64,000 nt of DNA, from positions 1-64,000 of the forward strand of contig CANQOF010000002.1 of assembly GCA_947625405.1 (NCBI GenBank). Direction: 5' to 3'. Made by a program: the position numbers and the translations under genes. Numbering within the stretch: the stretch's first letter is position 1; each line of letters opens with the position of its first letter. Shown here piece after piece: positions 36,635 to 48,183 of this stretch. A model generated the notes under the pieces. The model saw nothing but the letters and a program-made list of their open reading frames with translations, did no database searches and had not been told where the DNA came from. The DNA comes from an uncultured Atopobiaceae bacterium (GTDB taxonomy: Bacteria > Actinomycetota > Coriobacteriia > Coriobacteriales > Atopobiaceae).

Positions 36635-37565
36635 GGAAACGCCCTGGGAGGGCCCCGAACCCGAAGAACCGACCATCTCCGAGCCGCGCCCCCTTGGCCA
36701 GCTCCCCACGGAGCAGGAGCCCGTCGAGGCGCAGCAGGCGCAGCCGCAATTCATCGAACCACTGGCCGTTGACCCGCAGCCCGCGCAACCCCGTCCCACG
36801 GGCGAGCGCCACGCTCCCAAGCACCTCGCGGAGCCTCCCGCGGGCAAGCATTTCCTCTCGCGAAGCGAAAAGGACGACACGAGCGAGCGCACCTACCAAA
36901 GCCGCCACATGGCCGTGGGAACGGTGAGCCCCTATACGCGCCCCGCCTATCCGCAGCCATGGCAGACGGGCACCGCGGACTGGCCGAAGGACCTCATCGA
37001 CGAAGACGACGAGCCCAAGCGCTCGCTCGCGAAGAGCCTCGTGGAGTGGGCGATCGTCATCGCCTGCGCCGTGGGCGTGGCGCTCCTCGTGCGCAACTTC
37101 GTGGTGGAGCCCTTCACCATTCCCTCGGAGTCGATGCTCGAGACCATCCAAGTGGGGGATCGCGTGCTCGGCGAGAAGCTCAGCTATCTCGTGCGCGCTC
37201 CCGAGGCGGGCGACATCGTCACGTTCGCAGACCCCGAGGATCCGGAGACGACCCTCATCAAGCGCGTGATCGCCACGCCGGGCCAGACGCTCGATCTCCA
37301 AGACGGCCAGGTCGTGGTGGATGGGGAGCCGCTCGACGAGCCCTATGCCGTGGGGCAATCGTGGCCGCTTCCCACGAACTCGGCCACGGTCGACGAGCCC
37401 ATTTCCTACCCCTACACGCTCGGCGCGGATGAGATCTGGGTGATGGGCGACAACCGCGAGAACTCGCTCGATTCGCGCTATTTCGGGCCAATCGAGCTCG
37501 AGGACGTGAGCTCGAGGGCATGGCTGAAGTTCTGGCCACTCTCCGAGATCGGCGTCCTATCCTAA
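36627..37565 (+). CDS. lepB: Signal peptidase I
   Basis: 312 aa. Cleaves signal peptides from exported proteins, including the surface proteins encoded here. Catalytic Ser169 is in PSESML and Lys212 in [20 protein letters not shown] is the third family motif. One helix (~141-157) anchors it. The ~130-residue cytoplasmic N-terminus is rich in Pro, Gln and Glu and looks unstructured. GGGAGGTGAG precedes the ATG. Confidence 0.95.
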   Translation: MPEETPWEGPEPEEPTISEPRPLGQLPTEQEPVEAQQAQPQFIEPLAVDPQPAQPRPTGERHAPKHLAEPPAGKHFLSRSEKDDTSERTYQSRHMAVGTVSPYTRPAYPQPWQTGTADWPKDLIDEDDEPKRSLAKSLVEWAIVIACAVGVALLVRNFVVEPFTIPSESMLETIQVGDRVLGEKLSYLVRAPEAGDIVTFADPEDPETTLIKRVIATPGQTLDLQDGQVVVDGEPLDEPYAVGQSWPLPTNSATVDEPISYPYTLGADEIWVMGDNRENSLDSRYFGPIELEDVSSRAWLKFWPLSEIGVLS

Positions 37566-37620
37566 GCACCCGTGCACGCCTTGGGGCGTGGAGAACGATA
37601 TGAACGACGAGAGGAACGCC

Positions 37621-38514
37621 ATGGTCAAGGCGCAAGCGCCCACGTTCCAAGAGATGATCTTTGCCCTCCAGCGCTATTGGGCCGCCCAAGGCTGCGCGGT
37701 CATGCAGCCCGTGGACACCGAGGTGGGCGCGGGCACGTTCCACACGGCCACCACGCTGCGTTCGCTCGGCCCGAAGCCTTGGGCGGCGTGCTACGCGCAG
37801 CCGTGCCGCCGCCCGACTGACGGCCGCTACGGTGAGAACCCGAACCGCCTCCAGCACTACTACCAGTTCCAGGTGCTCATGAAGCCCTCGCCGGTGAACG
37901 CGCAGGAGCTCTACCTCGGCTCCCTCGCGGAAATCGGCCTCGACGCGACGGCACACGACGTGCGCTTCGTCGAGGACGACTGGGAGAGCCCGACGCTTGG
38001 CGCCTGGGGCCTTGGCTGGGAGGTGTGGATCGACGGCATGGAGGTGACGCAGTTCACCTACTTCCAGCAGGTGGGGGGCATCGAATGCGCGCCCGTGCCC
38101 GTGGAGATCACCTACGGTCTCGAGAGGCTCGCGATGTACGCGCAGGACGTGGATAGCTGCTTCGACGTGGTGTGGTGCCGCGATCCCGAGGGCCGCGAGC
38201 TCACCTACGGCGAGGTCTTCCATGAGAACGAGCGCGAGTTCTCCACCTATAACTTCGAGGTCGCCGATGTGGCGGCGCTCCGCCAGCACTTCGACGACTA
38301 CGAGCTCCAGTGCCAGGCGTGCCTCGATCGCAAGCTCCCGCTTGTGGCCTATGACTGCGCGCTCAAGTGCTCCCACGCGTTCAACCTCCTCGACGCGCGG
38401 GGCGCGCTCTCCCAGACGGAGCGCATGAACTACATCCTGCGGGTGCGCAGCGTGGCGAAGGCCGCCTGCGTGGCGTGGATGGAAGCGAGCGACACGAAAG
38501 CCGAGGTGGCGTAG
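37621..38514 (+). CDS. glyQ: Glycyl-tRNA synthetase alpha subunit
   Basis: 297 aa. Carries the class II catalytic core of the alpha2beta2 enzyme: [58 protein letters not shown]-like [29 protein letters not shown]. The ATG at 37621 is preferred because the protein then begins ([12 protein letters not shown]) like known GlyQ; ATG 37600 and GTG 37588 are in frame. Its stop overlaps the glyS start by 1 nt. Confidence 0.95.
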   Translation: MVKAQAPTFQEMIFALQRYWAAQGCAVMQPVDTEVGAGTFHTATTLRSLGPKPWAACYAQPCRRPTDGRYGENPNRLQHYYQFQVLMKPSPVNAQELYLGSLAEIGLDATAHDVRFVEDDWESPTLGAWGLGWEVWIDGMEVTQFTYFQQVGGIECAPVPVEITYGLERLAMYAQDVDSCFDVVWCRDPEGRELTYGEVFHENEREFSTYNFEVADVAALRQHFDDYELQCQACLDRKLPLVAYDCALKCSHAFNLLDARGALSQTERMNYILRVRSVAKAACVAWMEASDTKAEVA

Positions 38515-40595
38515 TGATCACGAAAGACTTCCTCCTCGAGATCGGTTCGGAAGAGCTTCCGAGCGCGCCGCTCGACGCCGCGAGCGCAGAGCTCCCGAAG
38601 CTCCTCGGCGCCGCGCTGGACGAAGCGGGCCTTGCCCACGGCGAGATCCGGGTGGTCTCGAGTCCGAGGCGCCTCGCCGCGCTCGTCTCCGATACGGCGT
38701 GTGCCACCGAGGCCTCCACGCAGGTCTTTCGTGGCCCAAAGGTCGCGCAGGCCTTTGACGCCGATGGCAACCCCACCAAAGCCGCGTTGGGCTTTTGCCG
38801 CGGCAAGGGCGTTGACGTGGGCGCGCTCGAGGTCGTCGAGTTCAAGGGCGAGAAGCACGTCGCGGTGACGCTGCGCGAGCCCGCCAAGCAAGCGAGCGAG
38901 CTTCTCGGGCCCCTCTCAGAAGGCGTGATCGCGAAGCTCTCGTGGCCGCGCTCCATGCGCTGGGGCTCCACCACCGAGCGCTATTGCCGGCCCGTGCGTT
39001 GGATCGTCTGCCTCTTCGGCGACGACGTCGTGGACGTGCGCTTCGCGAACATCGCCTCCGGCCGCGCCACGTGGGGCCATCGCGTCCTCGCGCCAGGCGA
39101 GCACGAAGTGCCGAATCCCTCCGCCTACCTCGAGGTGCTCGAACATGCCTTCGTGCTCGACCACGATGCGCGCGCCGAGCGCATTCGCGCGGGCATCTCC
39201 GAGCTCGAGGGGGAGCTTGGGCTCAAGGTGGACACGCCGGCCTCCACGTTCGCCGAGGTCGTGAACCTCTGCGAGTGGCCGACCGTGCTCGCCGGCCACT
39301 TCGACGAGCGCTTCCTCGAGGTGCCGCAGGAGATCATCTGCGAGGCCATGCTCAAGCACCAGCGCTGCTTTCCGGCCTTCAACGCCGACGGAAGCCTTTC
39401 GCGCACTTTCATCCTCGTCTCGAATGGCGATCCCGCGCATAGCGATGCCATCGTCGAGGGCAACGAGCGCGTGGTGCGCGCCCGCCTCGACGACGCCGCG
39501 TTCTTCTTCGCGGAGGACCTCAAGGTCTCGATGGAGGACTGGCTTGAGGACCTCGCGCAGGTCACGTTCCAGGAGAAGCTCGGCACGCTTCGCCAGAAGG
39601 TGGCGCGCATGGAGGAGCTCGCGGGCGAGGTGGCGCGGCTCGCGGGCGAGGATGACGTGACGATCGAGCGGGCCAAGCGCGCGGCGCACCTCTCGAAGGC
39701 CGACCTCGTGTCGCAGGCGGTGGTGGAGTTCACGAGCCAGCAGGGCGTGATGGGCGGCCACTACGCGCGCGCGGCGGGGGAGGACGAGGTGGTCGCGGAG
39801 GCTGTGGCCGAGCACTATCGTCCGCGCTACGCCGGCGACGAGCTTCCGGGAAGCGTCGTGGGCTCTGCGGTGGCCATTTCCGACAAGCTCGACACCATTT
39901 GCGGCATGTTCGCGATCGGCGAGCCGCCGACCGGCTCGAAAGACCCCTTTGCGCAGCGTCGCGGCGCCATCGGCGTGATTCGCCTCCTCGAGCGGATGCC
40001 GAGCGCCTCCCTTCGCGCGCTCATCGACACCGCGCTCGGGCTCTACCAAGCGCAAGGACTCGAATTCGATCGCGCCGAAGTCGCGCGGGCGGTGGCGGAC
40101 TTCTTCTCCGGGCGCCTCCAGACGATGGCGAGGGAGGAGGGCGCGCAGCCCGATGCGGTGGCGGCGATCGCCCACACGGGCGTCGTCGATCCCGCGGAGT
40201 TCCTCGCGCGCGTCCGCGCCCTCGAGGCGGCGCGTGCGGAGGCGGCCGAGCTCATGGACGACCTCGCGCAGGCGTTCCTGCGCGCGACGCACCTCGCCGA
40301 TCCCTCGCTGGGCACCGACGTGGAACGCGAGGCCCTTGAAGGCGCCGAGCTTTCGCTCTACGAGGCCACTGAGGCCGCGGAGCGCGACGTGGACGCCGCG
40401 CTCGCCGACAATCGCTTCGCGGACGCCCTCGCGGCGCTCGCCGCGCTTCGCGGGCCGATCGATCGCTTCTTCGAGGACGTGCTCGTGATGGACGAGGACC
40501 CGCGCGCGCGTACTCGCCGCCTTGTGCTGCTCAATCGCTTTGCCGCGCCCTTCGCGGGCGTGGCGGACTTCGCCGCGCTTGCGAAGACGTCGTAA
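38514..40595 (+). CDS. glyS: Glycyl-tRNA synthetase beta subunit
   Basis: 693 aa. Binds tRNA-Gly and completes the tetramer. Conserved features include FLLEIGSEELP at the start, ISDKLDTICGMFAIGEPPTGSKDPFAQRRGAIGVIRL, and the C-terminal FFEDVLVMDEDPRARTRRLVLL segment. The start is GTG at 38514-38516, sharing a base with the glyQ TAG, which fixes it. Confidence 0.95.
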   Translation: MITKDFLLEIGSEELPSAPLDAASAELPKLLGAALDEAGLAHGEIRVVSSPRRLAALVSDTACATEASTQVFRGPKVAQAFDADGNPTKAALGFCRGKGVDVGALEVVEFKGEKHVAVTLREPAKQASELLGPLSEGVIAKLSWPRSMRWGSTTERYCRPVRWIVCLFGDDVVDVRFANIASGRATWGHRVLAPGEHEVPNPSAYLEVLEHAFVLDHDARAERIRAGISELEGELGLKVDTPASTFAEVVNLCEWPTVLAGHFDERFLEVPQEIICEAMLKHQRCFPAFNADGSLSRTFILVSNGDPAHSDAIVEGNERVVRARLDDAAFFFAEDLKVSMEDWLEDLAQVTFQEKLGTLRQKVARMEELAGEVARLAGEDDVTIERAKRAAHLSKADLVSQAVVEFTSQQGVMGGHYARAAGEDEVVAEAVAEHYRPRYAGDELPGSVVGSAVAISDKLDTICGMFAIGEPPTGSKDPFAQRRGAIGVIRLLERMPSASLRALIDTALGLYQAQGLEFDRAEVARAVADFFSGRLQTMAREEGAQPDAVAAIAHTGVVDPAEFLARVRALEAARAEAAELMDDLAQAFLRATHLADPSLGTDVEREALEGAELSLYEATEAAERDVDAALADNRFADALAALAALRGPIDRFFEDVLVMDEDPRARTRRLVLLNRFAAPFAGVADFAALAKTS

Positions 40596-40604
40596 GGCAT
40601 GCTC

Positions 40605-40631
40605 GATGCCCCCGCCCACGGGCGGGGCATC
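40605..40631 (+). terminator. Hairpin after glyS
   Basis: GATG and CCCCGCC pair with GGCGGGG and CATC (40605-40616 with 40621-40631, one bulged C). No T run follows; weak terminator or mRNA-stabilising hairpin. Confidence 0.5.
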
Positions 40632-40726
40632 TCCGATGGGAGACCGTCTGCCCAATCCCGCGCGGTCTCGGCGCGTTCATGGACTACCATCGTCGTAGCG
40701 ACGAGCGACCTTTTTAGGAGGAGCCT

Positions 40727-41104
40727 GTGCGAACCTTCGATTCCGACGACATCGAATACTGCGACGATTGCGCCCTTATCCACGTGATTTCCGATTCCGA
40801 GGGCGACACCGCGGCGGGCGTCGTCGCGGCTGCGGCGTCGCAGTTCGACGTGGGCTGCGTCAAGATCTCCCGCTTGCCGAAGGTGCGGAGCCTTGATCAG
40901 GTGATCGCCTATCTCGACGAGAACCAGACCAGCGAGCATCCCACGGCCGTCTTCCACACGATCGTGGACACGGACCTTCGCAACGACATCCGTCGCGAGC
41001 TCGAGGCGCGCCAGATCTTCTCGATCGACATCATCGGCCCCGCCATCAACGTCATCTCCACCCTCACGCAGTCCGACCCGAAGAACATCCCCGGCGGCGT
41101 GTAG
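40727..41104 (+). CDS. PPDK-regulator-like protein, N-terminal domain only
   Basis: 125 aa. ALIHVISDSEGDTAAGVVAAAASQF and the following ~80 residues match the N-terminal half of the bifunctional PPDK/PEP-synthase regulatory proteins (DUF299, ~270 aa), which phosphorylate and dephosphorylate the target Thr. The P-loop half of that family (GVSR.GKTPTS) is missing: the frame ends in TAG and a strong terminator follows. The start is GTG with TTAGGAGGAGCCT upstream. It lies 245 bp before ppdK, the likely partner. Whether this short form is active, acts as a sensor only, or has its other half elsewhere cannot be seen. Confidence 0.75.
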   Translation: MRTFDSDDIEYCDDCALIHVISDSEGDTAAGVVAAAASQFDVGCVKISRLPKVRSLDQVIAYLDENQTSEHPTAVFHTIVDTDLRNDIRRELEARQIFSIDIIGPAINVISTLTQSDPKNIPGGV

Positions 41105-41136
41105 TAGGCGAGCGCCCTCATACGATGCGTTGCGAA

Positions 41137-41169
41137 GCGCCCTCTCCGCGTGCCGGGGAGGGTGTTTTT
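41137..41169 (+). terminator. Terminator between the short regulator gene and ppdK
   Basis: A 9-bp stem (41140-41148 with 41154-41162, one T-G pair), extendable outward, followed by TTTTT at 41165-41169. Confidence 0.85.
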
Positions 41170-41230
41170 CTCGAGCCCCGCGCCTCCTCCCGCTTAGCTG
41201 ATGGAGCGTGCGCGATGGGCTCGAAATCGT

Positions 41231-41259
41231 TTGATGAAGCACCCCCTATGGGCTAGCAT
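41231..41259 (+). promoter_or_regulatory. Probable ppdK promoter
   Basis: TTGATG (41231-41236) and TAGCAT (41254-41259) are spaced by 17 bp, ~90 nt before the start codon and just after the upstream terminator. Confidence 0.6.
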
Positions 41260-41348
41260 TCTTTCGACTGTGTTCGACCCGGACGCTGCGCCAAGGCGTC
41301 CTCATAGGAGGCCGTCAGATGTGGCGCGCCCAAGGAAGAAGGAGCGGT

Positions 41349-44111
<2,763 letters not shown>

Positions 44112-44138
44112 CGCTCGAAGCTCGCACGCCTCGAGAGC

Positions 44139-44172
44139 AAAGGAGGGGTCGCTCGCGCGGCCCCTCCTTTTT
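44139..44172 (+). terminator. ppdK terminator
   Basis: A 14-bp stem (44139-44152 with 44157-44170, one G-T pair) with a TCGC loop ends in TTTTT. Confidence 0.9.
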
Positions 44173-44197
44173 ACGTGACGATTTCGTCCTCGGAAAT

Positions 44198-44743
44198 CTA
44201 CTGCAGCGTGAACGTCTTCTGGGCGAGGAGCTCATCTCCGAAGCTGAAGAGCTCTCCCACCTCCACGTCGACGGGAGAGGTGGTGTCCTGCAAGTTGTAC
44301 AGGAGTTCGCAGGAGCTGGTGGCGCCGGGCTTCACCTTCTGCATGTAGCCGCCTGATTCATAATCGGTGCCAAAGCCCATAGAGCATTCGACGCCGTTTT
44401 GGTAGACGGTTTCGTTGCATGCGGTGGCAAACGATTGCGTTTCATCTGAGTTGTTGGTGAAGGTGTAGGTGATCACGACCGCGGGATTTCCATCGTAGTC
44501 GGTGGTCACGCGCGCGTTGTCGATACTCACGACATAGGGGCTGTCAGTAGCGGGGGCGGGCTGTCCCTCGGACTCATCGGTGTTCTCGGCTTGATCCGTG
44601 GTTTGGGCGGGTTCGGCGATGCTTGCCTGCTCATCTTGAGAGGAATTGCCTGAGGAAGCCGAGCTTCCGCATCCGTAGAGTGGCGTGGTAATGCAAGCTG
44701 CGGCTATGAGGGCCAAAAGGCCATTCGCGAGAATACGTTTCAC
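44198..44743 (-). CDS. Lipoprotein with DUF5067-like domain
   Basis: 181 aa. The start is GTG at 44743 with AAGGAG 5-6 nt upstream. A signal sequence ends at PLYGC, a likely lipobox. A Ser/Gln/Glu/Thr-rich linker (~30-70) leads to a ~110-aa beta domain: YVVSIDNARVTTDYDGNPAVVITYTFTNNSDETQSF..., QNGVECSMG, KPGATSSCELLYNL, TSPVDVEVGELFSF. This agrees with DUF5067, found in lipoproteins of Firmicutes and Coriobacteriia and of unknown function. It lies 138 bp downstream of a Ser/Thr kinase gene on the same strand. Confidence 0.8.
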   Translation of the reverse strand: MKRILANGLLALIAAACITTPLYGCGSSASSGNSSQDEQASIAEPAQTTDQAENTDESEGQPAPATDSPYVVSIDNARVTTDYDGNPAVVITYTFTNNSDETQSFATACNETVYQNGVECSMGFGTDYESGGYMQKVKPGATSSCELLYNLQDTTSPVDVEVGELFSFGDELLAQKTFTLQ

Positions 44744-44881
44744 GGGTTCTCCTTCCAAAGGGGCAGGGCGCTTGAGCCGGTAGGTCTCGATCTATCGGCA
44801 TACTAGGAAGGCCGCAAAGCGCTTTCCTCAACTCGGAGTGGAATTCGGCTGGATGGAGGACGTGCAGGGCGCCGAATGATG

Positions 44882-46171
44882 CTAAACGGTGATGCGAGCG
44901 AGGCCGCTCGTCGCCATGAGGATGCCGAAGCACACGCCCCACCAGAGCGCGACGCGCTTCGCGCAACGTGTGCGTGGTGCCGGATCGCGTTCGTAGCCGC
45001 CTCGCAGGAGGAGGCAGGAGACGATTTCATAGCCTGCGGCGAAGTTGCCGAGGATGCCCATGGAGAGGCCATAGATGATGTTTCCCCAGAGGGGGAGTGA
45101 TTGGCTTGGGCCGAAGAATCCCTCTATGCAAAACAGCATGCCGAACCCGAGGGCGTCTATTGCGACTGCCCATGCAGCGCCACGATGCGTGGTATGCGTT
45201 GGCGGTTGAACCCCTATGGTGGGCGGGAGAGATTTGCCTGTTGACGCCTGAGCGGGCCGCATCGTAGATGGCCGCAGGGGATTGGGCGGCGCGTCGACGC
45301 TTGGCTGCCTCGACGGCGCGGTCCAACCCTGCGAAGTGCCGCCTCCGCTCGTTTCAGATGCACGGAGAGCTTGCACGAGTTCCGCTTGGAGTTGCGTCGC
45401 GCCCATGGGCCTCGACGAGGGCTCGAGTGCGCAACAACGATCCACGAGTGCTGCGATGGGAGTGGGAACCATTAAGGGATCGTGGAGAAGCTCGTGGTAG
45501 CTCCGCTCGGTGGGAGAGATCGCGCACAGCATGAATCCGAGGACACGCCCGAGGGAAAACACGTCGCTCTGGGCGGTGGTCTCGGCGTAGCCCACCTGCT
45601 CCGGCGAAGCATAGCCAAGACTTCCGAGGATGATCGTGTCGTGGCGCTTGGGCTCTCCCTCGCCAGCGATGCGCGCGATCCCTGGGTCGATCAACGACGC
45701 ACCGTCGAAGGAAAGAATGACGTTCGATGGCTTGATGTCTCGATGCACGATCCTTGCGGCGGCGAGCGCTGCATCCGCTTCGCAGAGGTCGCTTAGGATG
45801 CGTGCTGCCTCATGCACTTCTAGACGACCCTTGCGAGCGACGTAGTCGTGGAGGTCCTCGCCGGGCACGTATTCGAGGGCGACGGACACCTTGTCCTCGC
45901 GCTCGAACACGTCGAGCACCTTTGGGAGATGCGGGTTGTCGATCATCGCATAGCGCCGCCAGAGCACCTCGTTGAAGAGCGGCCTGTCGAACGTCTTCAA
46001 GATGGCGGTTTGCTCGGATCCGTCATCGAGATACCGCGTCGCGAGCTCCGTCGACATGCCCGCTTTCGACGCGAGTACGCGCTGCATGACGTAGGCGCCA
46101 GATCGCACGTCCACGCGGCGCGCATCCTCCGATTCGACCGCGGGGCGCGGATTCTTTGGATCACCAACCAC
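44882..46171 (-). CDS. Membrane-attached Ser/Thr protein kinase
   Basis: 429 aa from GTG 46171. Kinase features are Lys59 (AILKTF), HRDIKPSN (143-150), DPG in place of DFG (162-164) and a GYASPEQ activation-segment end. The N-terminal glycine loop is not recognisable. Two or three helices near the C-terminus (AVAIDALGFGMLFCIEGFF, NIIYGLSMGILGNFAAGY, ALWWGVCFGILMATSGL) would hold the kinase at the inner membrane face with no external sensor. An ATG at 46201, overlapping the upstream XRE gene by 20 nt, is the alternative start; the GTG has a better SD (AGGG). It probably forms an operon with that regulator. Confidence 0.85.
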   Translation of the reverse strand: MVGDPKNPRPAVESEDARRVDVRSGAYVMQRVLASKAGMSTELATRYLDDGSEQTAILKTFDRPLFNEVLWRRYAMIDNPHLPKVLDVFEREDKVSVALEYVPGEDLHDYVARKGRLEVHEAARILSDLCEADAALAAARIVHRDIKPSNVILSFDGASLIDPGIARIAGEGEPKRHDTIILGSLGYASPEQVGYAETTAQSDVFSLGRVLGFMLCAISPTERSYHELLHDPLMVPTPIAALVDRCCALEPSSRPMGATQLQAELVQALRASETSGGGTSQGWTAPSRQPSVDAPPNPLRPSTMRPAQASTGKSLPPTIGVQPPTHTTHRGAAWAVAIDALGFGMLFCIEGFFGPSQSLPLWGNIIYGLSMGILGNFAAGYEIVSCLLLRGGYERDPAPRTRCAKRVALWWGVCFGILMATSGLARITV

Positions 46172-46181
46172 GAGCCCTGGC

Positions 46182-46616
46182 CTAACCGTCCAGTAGCACA
46201 TCGAAGCCGAGCCGGTAGAGTTCGTCATCCGTCTCTTGGCGGGAGAGCCCGGAGACGATCGCGCGGATGATGATGGCATCGCGAGGATCTTTCGGCCAGA
46301 GGCGCGACTGGCCCGCGCGGGTGAGGAGACGTTGCGTCTCTTGGAGATCGAGGCCCAAGCCGAAGGCGAGCTTGAGGGCGGTATCGCGCCCGCATCCACG
46401 GTCTCCGGCGAAGATGTAGTAGCCGAACGTGCTGCCAATGCCCGCCGCTGATATCACGTCTGCGCGAGTGAGCCCTCTCTCCTCGAGGAGTTGGCGAAGG
46501 TAGCCATCGAGCGACGTATCCACTTTGGGCAGGGACTCGAGGTAGGCCTCGGTGGAGACGGCGTGCAGAAGATCGTCTAGGAGCTTGTCTGAATCGGGCT
46601 CAGCGATGTGGCTCAT
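46182..46616 (-). CDS. XRE-like helix-turn-helix protein
   Basis: 144 aa. Residues ~36-80 (LRQLLEERGLTRADVISAAGIGSTFGYYIFAG...DTALKLAFGLGLDLQETQRLL) have the layout of a lambda-repressor-like HTH, although the turn is unusual (GSTFGYYIF). The C-terminal DAIIIRAIVSGLSRQETDDELYRLG looks like a conserved partner-binding helix. GAGGA precedes the ATG at 46616. Its end overlaps or abuts the kinase start, so the kinase may regulate it, or the pair may act as one unit (inference). Confidence 0.8.
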   Translation of the reverse strand: MSHIAEPDSDKLLDDLLHAVSTEAYLESLPKVDTSLDGYLRQLLEERGLTRADVISAAGIGSTFGYYIFAGDRGCGRDTALKLAFGLGLDLQETQRLLTRAGQSRLWPKDPRDAIIIRAIVSGLSRQETDDELYRLGFDVLLDG

Positions 46617-46998
46617 AGATTCCTCGGTTGGCGTATGCGAAAGGATGCGAGGGGGCCCAGAGCCAGGCTTGGCCATCTCGCGTGCTTTGGTGCATTGTGC
46701 CATGCGATCTTCACAAGTTTTAGGTGTGCGTGCGCGGTGCGTGTCCGCTTGCGCTCCCACGCGCTCCGATGCGAACCGGGGACGCCGTCCGCTTCGAAAA
46801 CGGCGTATTGCCGAGGTATCCACCAGGCCCGCCTCCTTGCGACGCGTTCTGCCATGCTGAGCCTAGAAACGAGATGCCGGCGTTTCCTCAACTACCAGTT
46901 GTATTCCGCGTGATGAATAGCTCAGTGGAGGAGTAGACAGTCGGAGACCGGGAGCTCGTGGATATCCGCATCGCGGTTTCTCTCATGGTCTCCTTGCC
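46617..46998. other. Intergenic region, no gene seen
   Basis: 382 bp between the XRE gene and the AAA ATPase gene, both on the minus strand. It should hold the promoter of the XRE-kinase group; no clear -35/-10 pair was found. Confidence 0.5.
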
Positions 46999-48183
46999 TC
47001 AGACTTCCATCGCGCCCGAGAGGAACGATTCGAGCGGGCAATCCGGGCTGCCGACGACGAGCGTTCTCGCTTGCGGGTAGCGGAGGAGGAAGGCCGTGAG
47101 GCCGTCGGTGCCCTTCACCCGACCGCTCTTGACCTCGATGGCGGTCACCTCACCGTCGCTCTCGACGACGAAGTCGACTTCCTTCGCCTTGCCACGATCC
47201 ATCTCGCGCCACGAGAAGACCTCGAGCTCGCCCGTGTAGCTGCGGTTCAGCAGGTAGGCGCCCACGGCGCTCTCAACGAGGTGGCCCTTGAGCTCGGGAT
47301 CCGTGAGAAGCGAGGAGCGCCTGCGACCGAAGGCTGCGCTCATGAGGCCCGTGTCGTGCACGAGGAGCCTCGGGGAGCTCGATCGTTCTCGTAGGAGCTT
47401 GGGATCGTACTTGTGGATGCCGCTCATGATGCCGGCGTTTCCCAAGATGGAGAGATAGCGCGCGATGGTTTCGGTGTTCCCGCGATCGTCGAGCTGGCCC
47501 AGGATCTTTCGATAGGAGATCTCCTGCGCCGAATACGGTGCGCCGAGCGAGAAGAGCCTGCGCATGAGCTCTGGCTTTCGCACATCGGCAAGCATGAGGG
47601 CATCGTTGGTGATGCTTGGTTCTATGACGGAGTTGCGCATGTAGCTGAGCCAGCGTCGCGGCTCGTCGATGAGCGGTGCGGCGCCAGGATAGCCGCCGTA
47701 GAGGAGGAAGTCGTCGAGGGAATACCCAAACGCCTCCTTGCACTCATCGAACGTCCAGTGGGTGCACTCGATAAGCTCGAACCTTCCCATGAGTGATTCG
47801 TGGAGACCCTCCTGGATGAGCGTGCTGGAGGAGCCGGTGAGCAGCACCTTGACTGGGAGGCCTTGGGCGGTGTCCTCATCCCAGAGCGTCTTCACGATGC
47901 CTGACCAGTTCTGCACGTATTGGATCTCATCGACGACGAGCAGGGCGCATGCATCGTCATCTGCGAGTTGGCGTGCCCGGTACCAGTTGGCACGGAGCCA
48001 ATCAGCATTCGATTCGTGCTTCGTCGCCTCCGCGACGAGGTGGGGGATCGAGAGCTTTGCCAACGCTTGGCGAACGGCCGTCGTCTTTCCCGTCTGCCGA
48101 GGGCCGACGACGATCTGGATGAAGCGCCGTGGCTCGGACATCCGGTGTGCGATGCGGTCGACGATGTTGCGCTCGAATGTCAT
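46999..48183 (-). CDS. AAA ATPase with DUF4143 domain
   Basis: 394 aa. Walker A is GPRQTGKTT (27-35) and Walker B LLVVDEIQ (81-88), with GSSS sensor-like TGSSSTLIQ; this is the AAA_14 family. The C-terminal DUF4143 part ends with WREMDRGKAKEVDFVVESDGEVTAIEVKSG, which has the D...EVK layout of PD-(D/E)XK nucleases. Such proteins are widespread and mobile in gut anaerobes; the role is unknown. The ATG lacks a good SD. The upstream region is AT-rich and has an 18-bp palindrome. Confidence 0.88.
   Translation of the reverse strand: MTFERNIVDRIAHRMSEPRRFIQIVVGPRQTGKTTAVRQALAKLSIPHLVAEATKHESNADWLRANWYRARQLADDDACALLVVDEIQYVQNWSGIVKTLWDEDTAQGLPVKVLLTGSSSTLIQEGLHESLMGRFELIECTHWTFDECKEAFGYSLDDFLLYGGYPGAAPLIDEPRRWLSYMRNSVIEPSITNDALMLADVRKPELMRRLFSLGAPYSAQEISYRKILGQLDDRGNTETIARYLSILGNAGIMSGIHKYDPKLLRERSSSPRLLVHDTGLMSAAFGRRRSSLLTDPELKGHLVESAVGAYLLNRSYTGELEVFSWREMDRGKAKEVDFVVESDGEVTAIEVKSGRVKGTDGLTAFLLRYPQARTLVVGSPDCPLESFLSGAMEV

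Noticed and set aside
41105-41348. Missing half of the PPDK regulator hidden by a frameshift
   Set aside because: All frames were read; none has the P-loop motif, and the region contains a strong terminator and the ppdK promoter.
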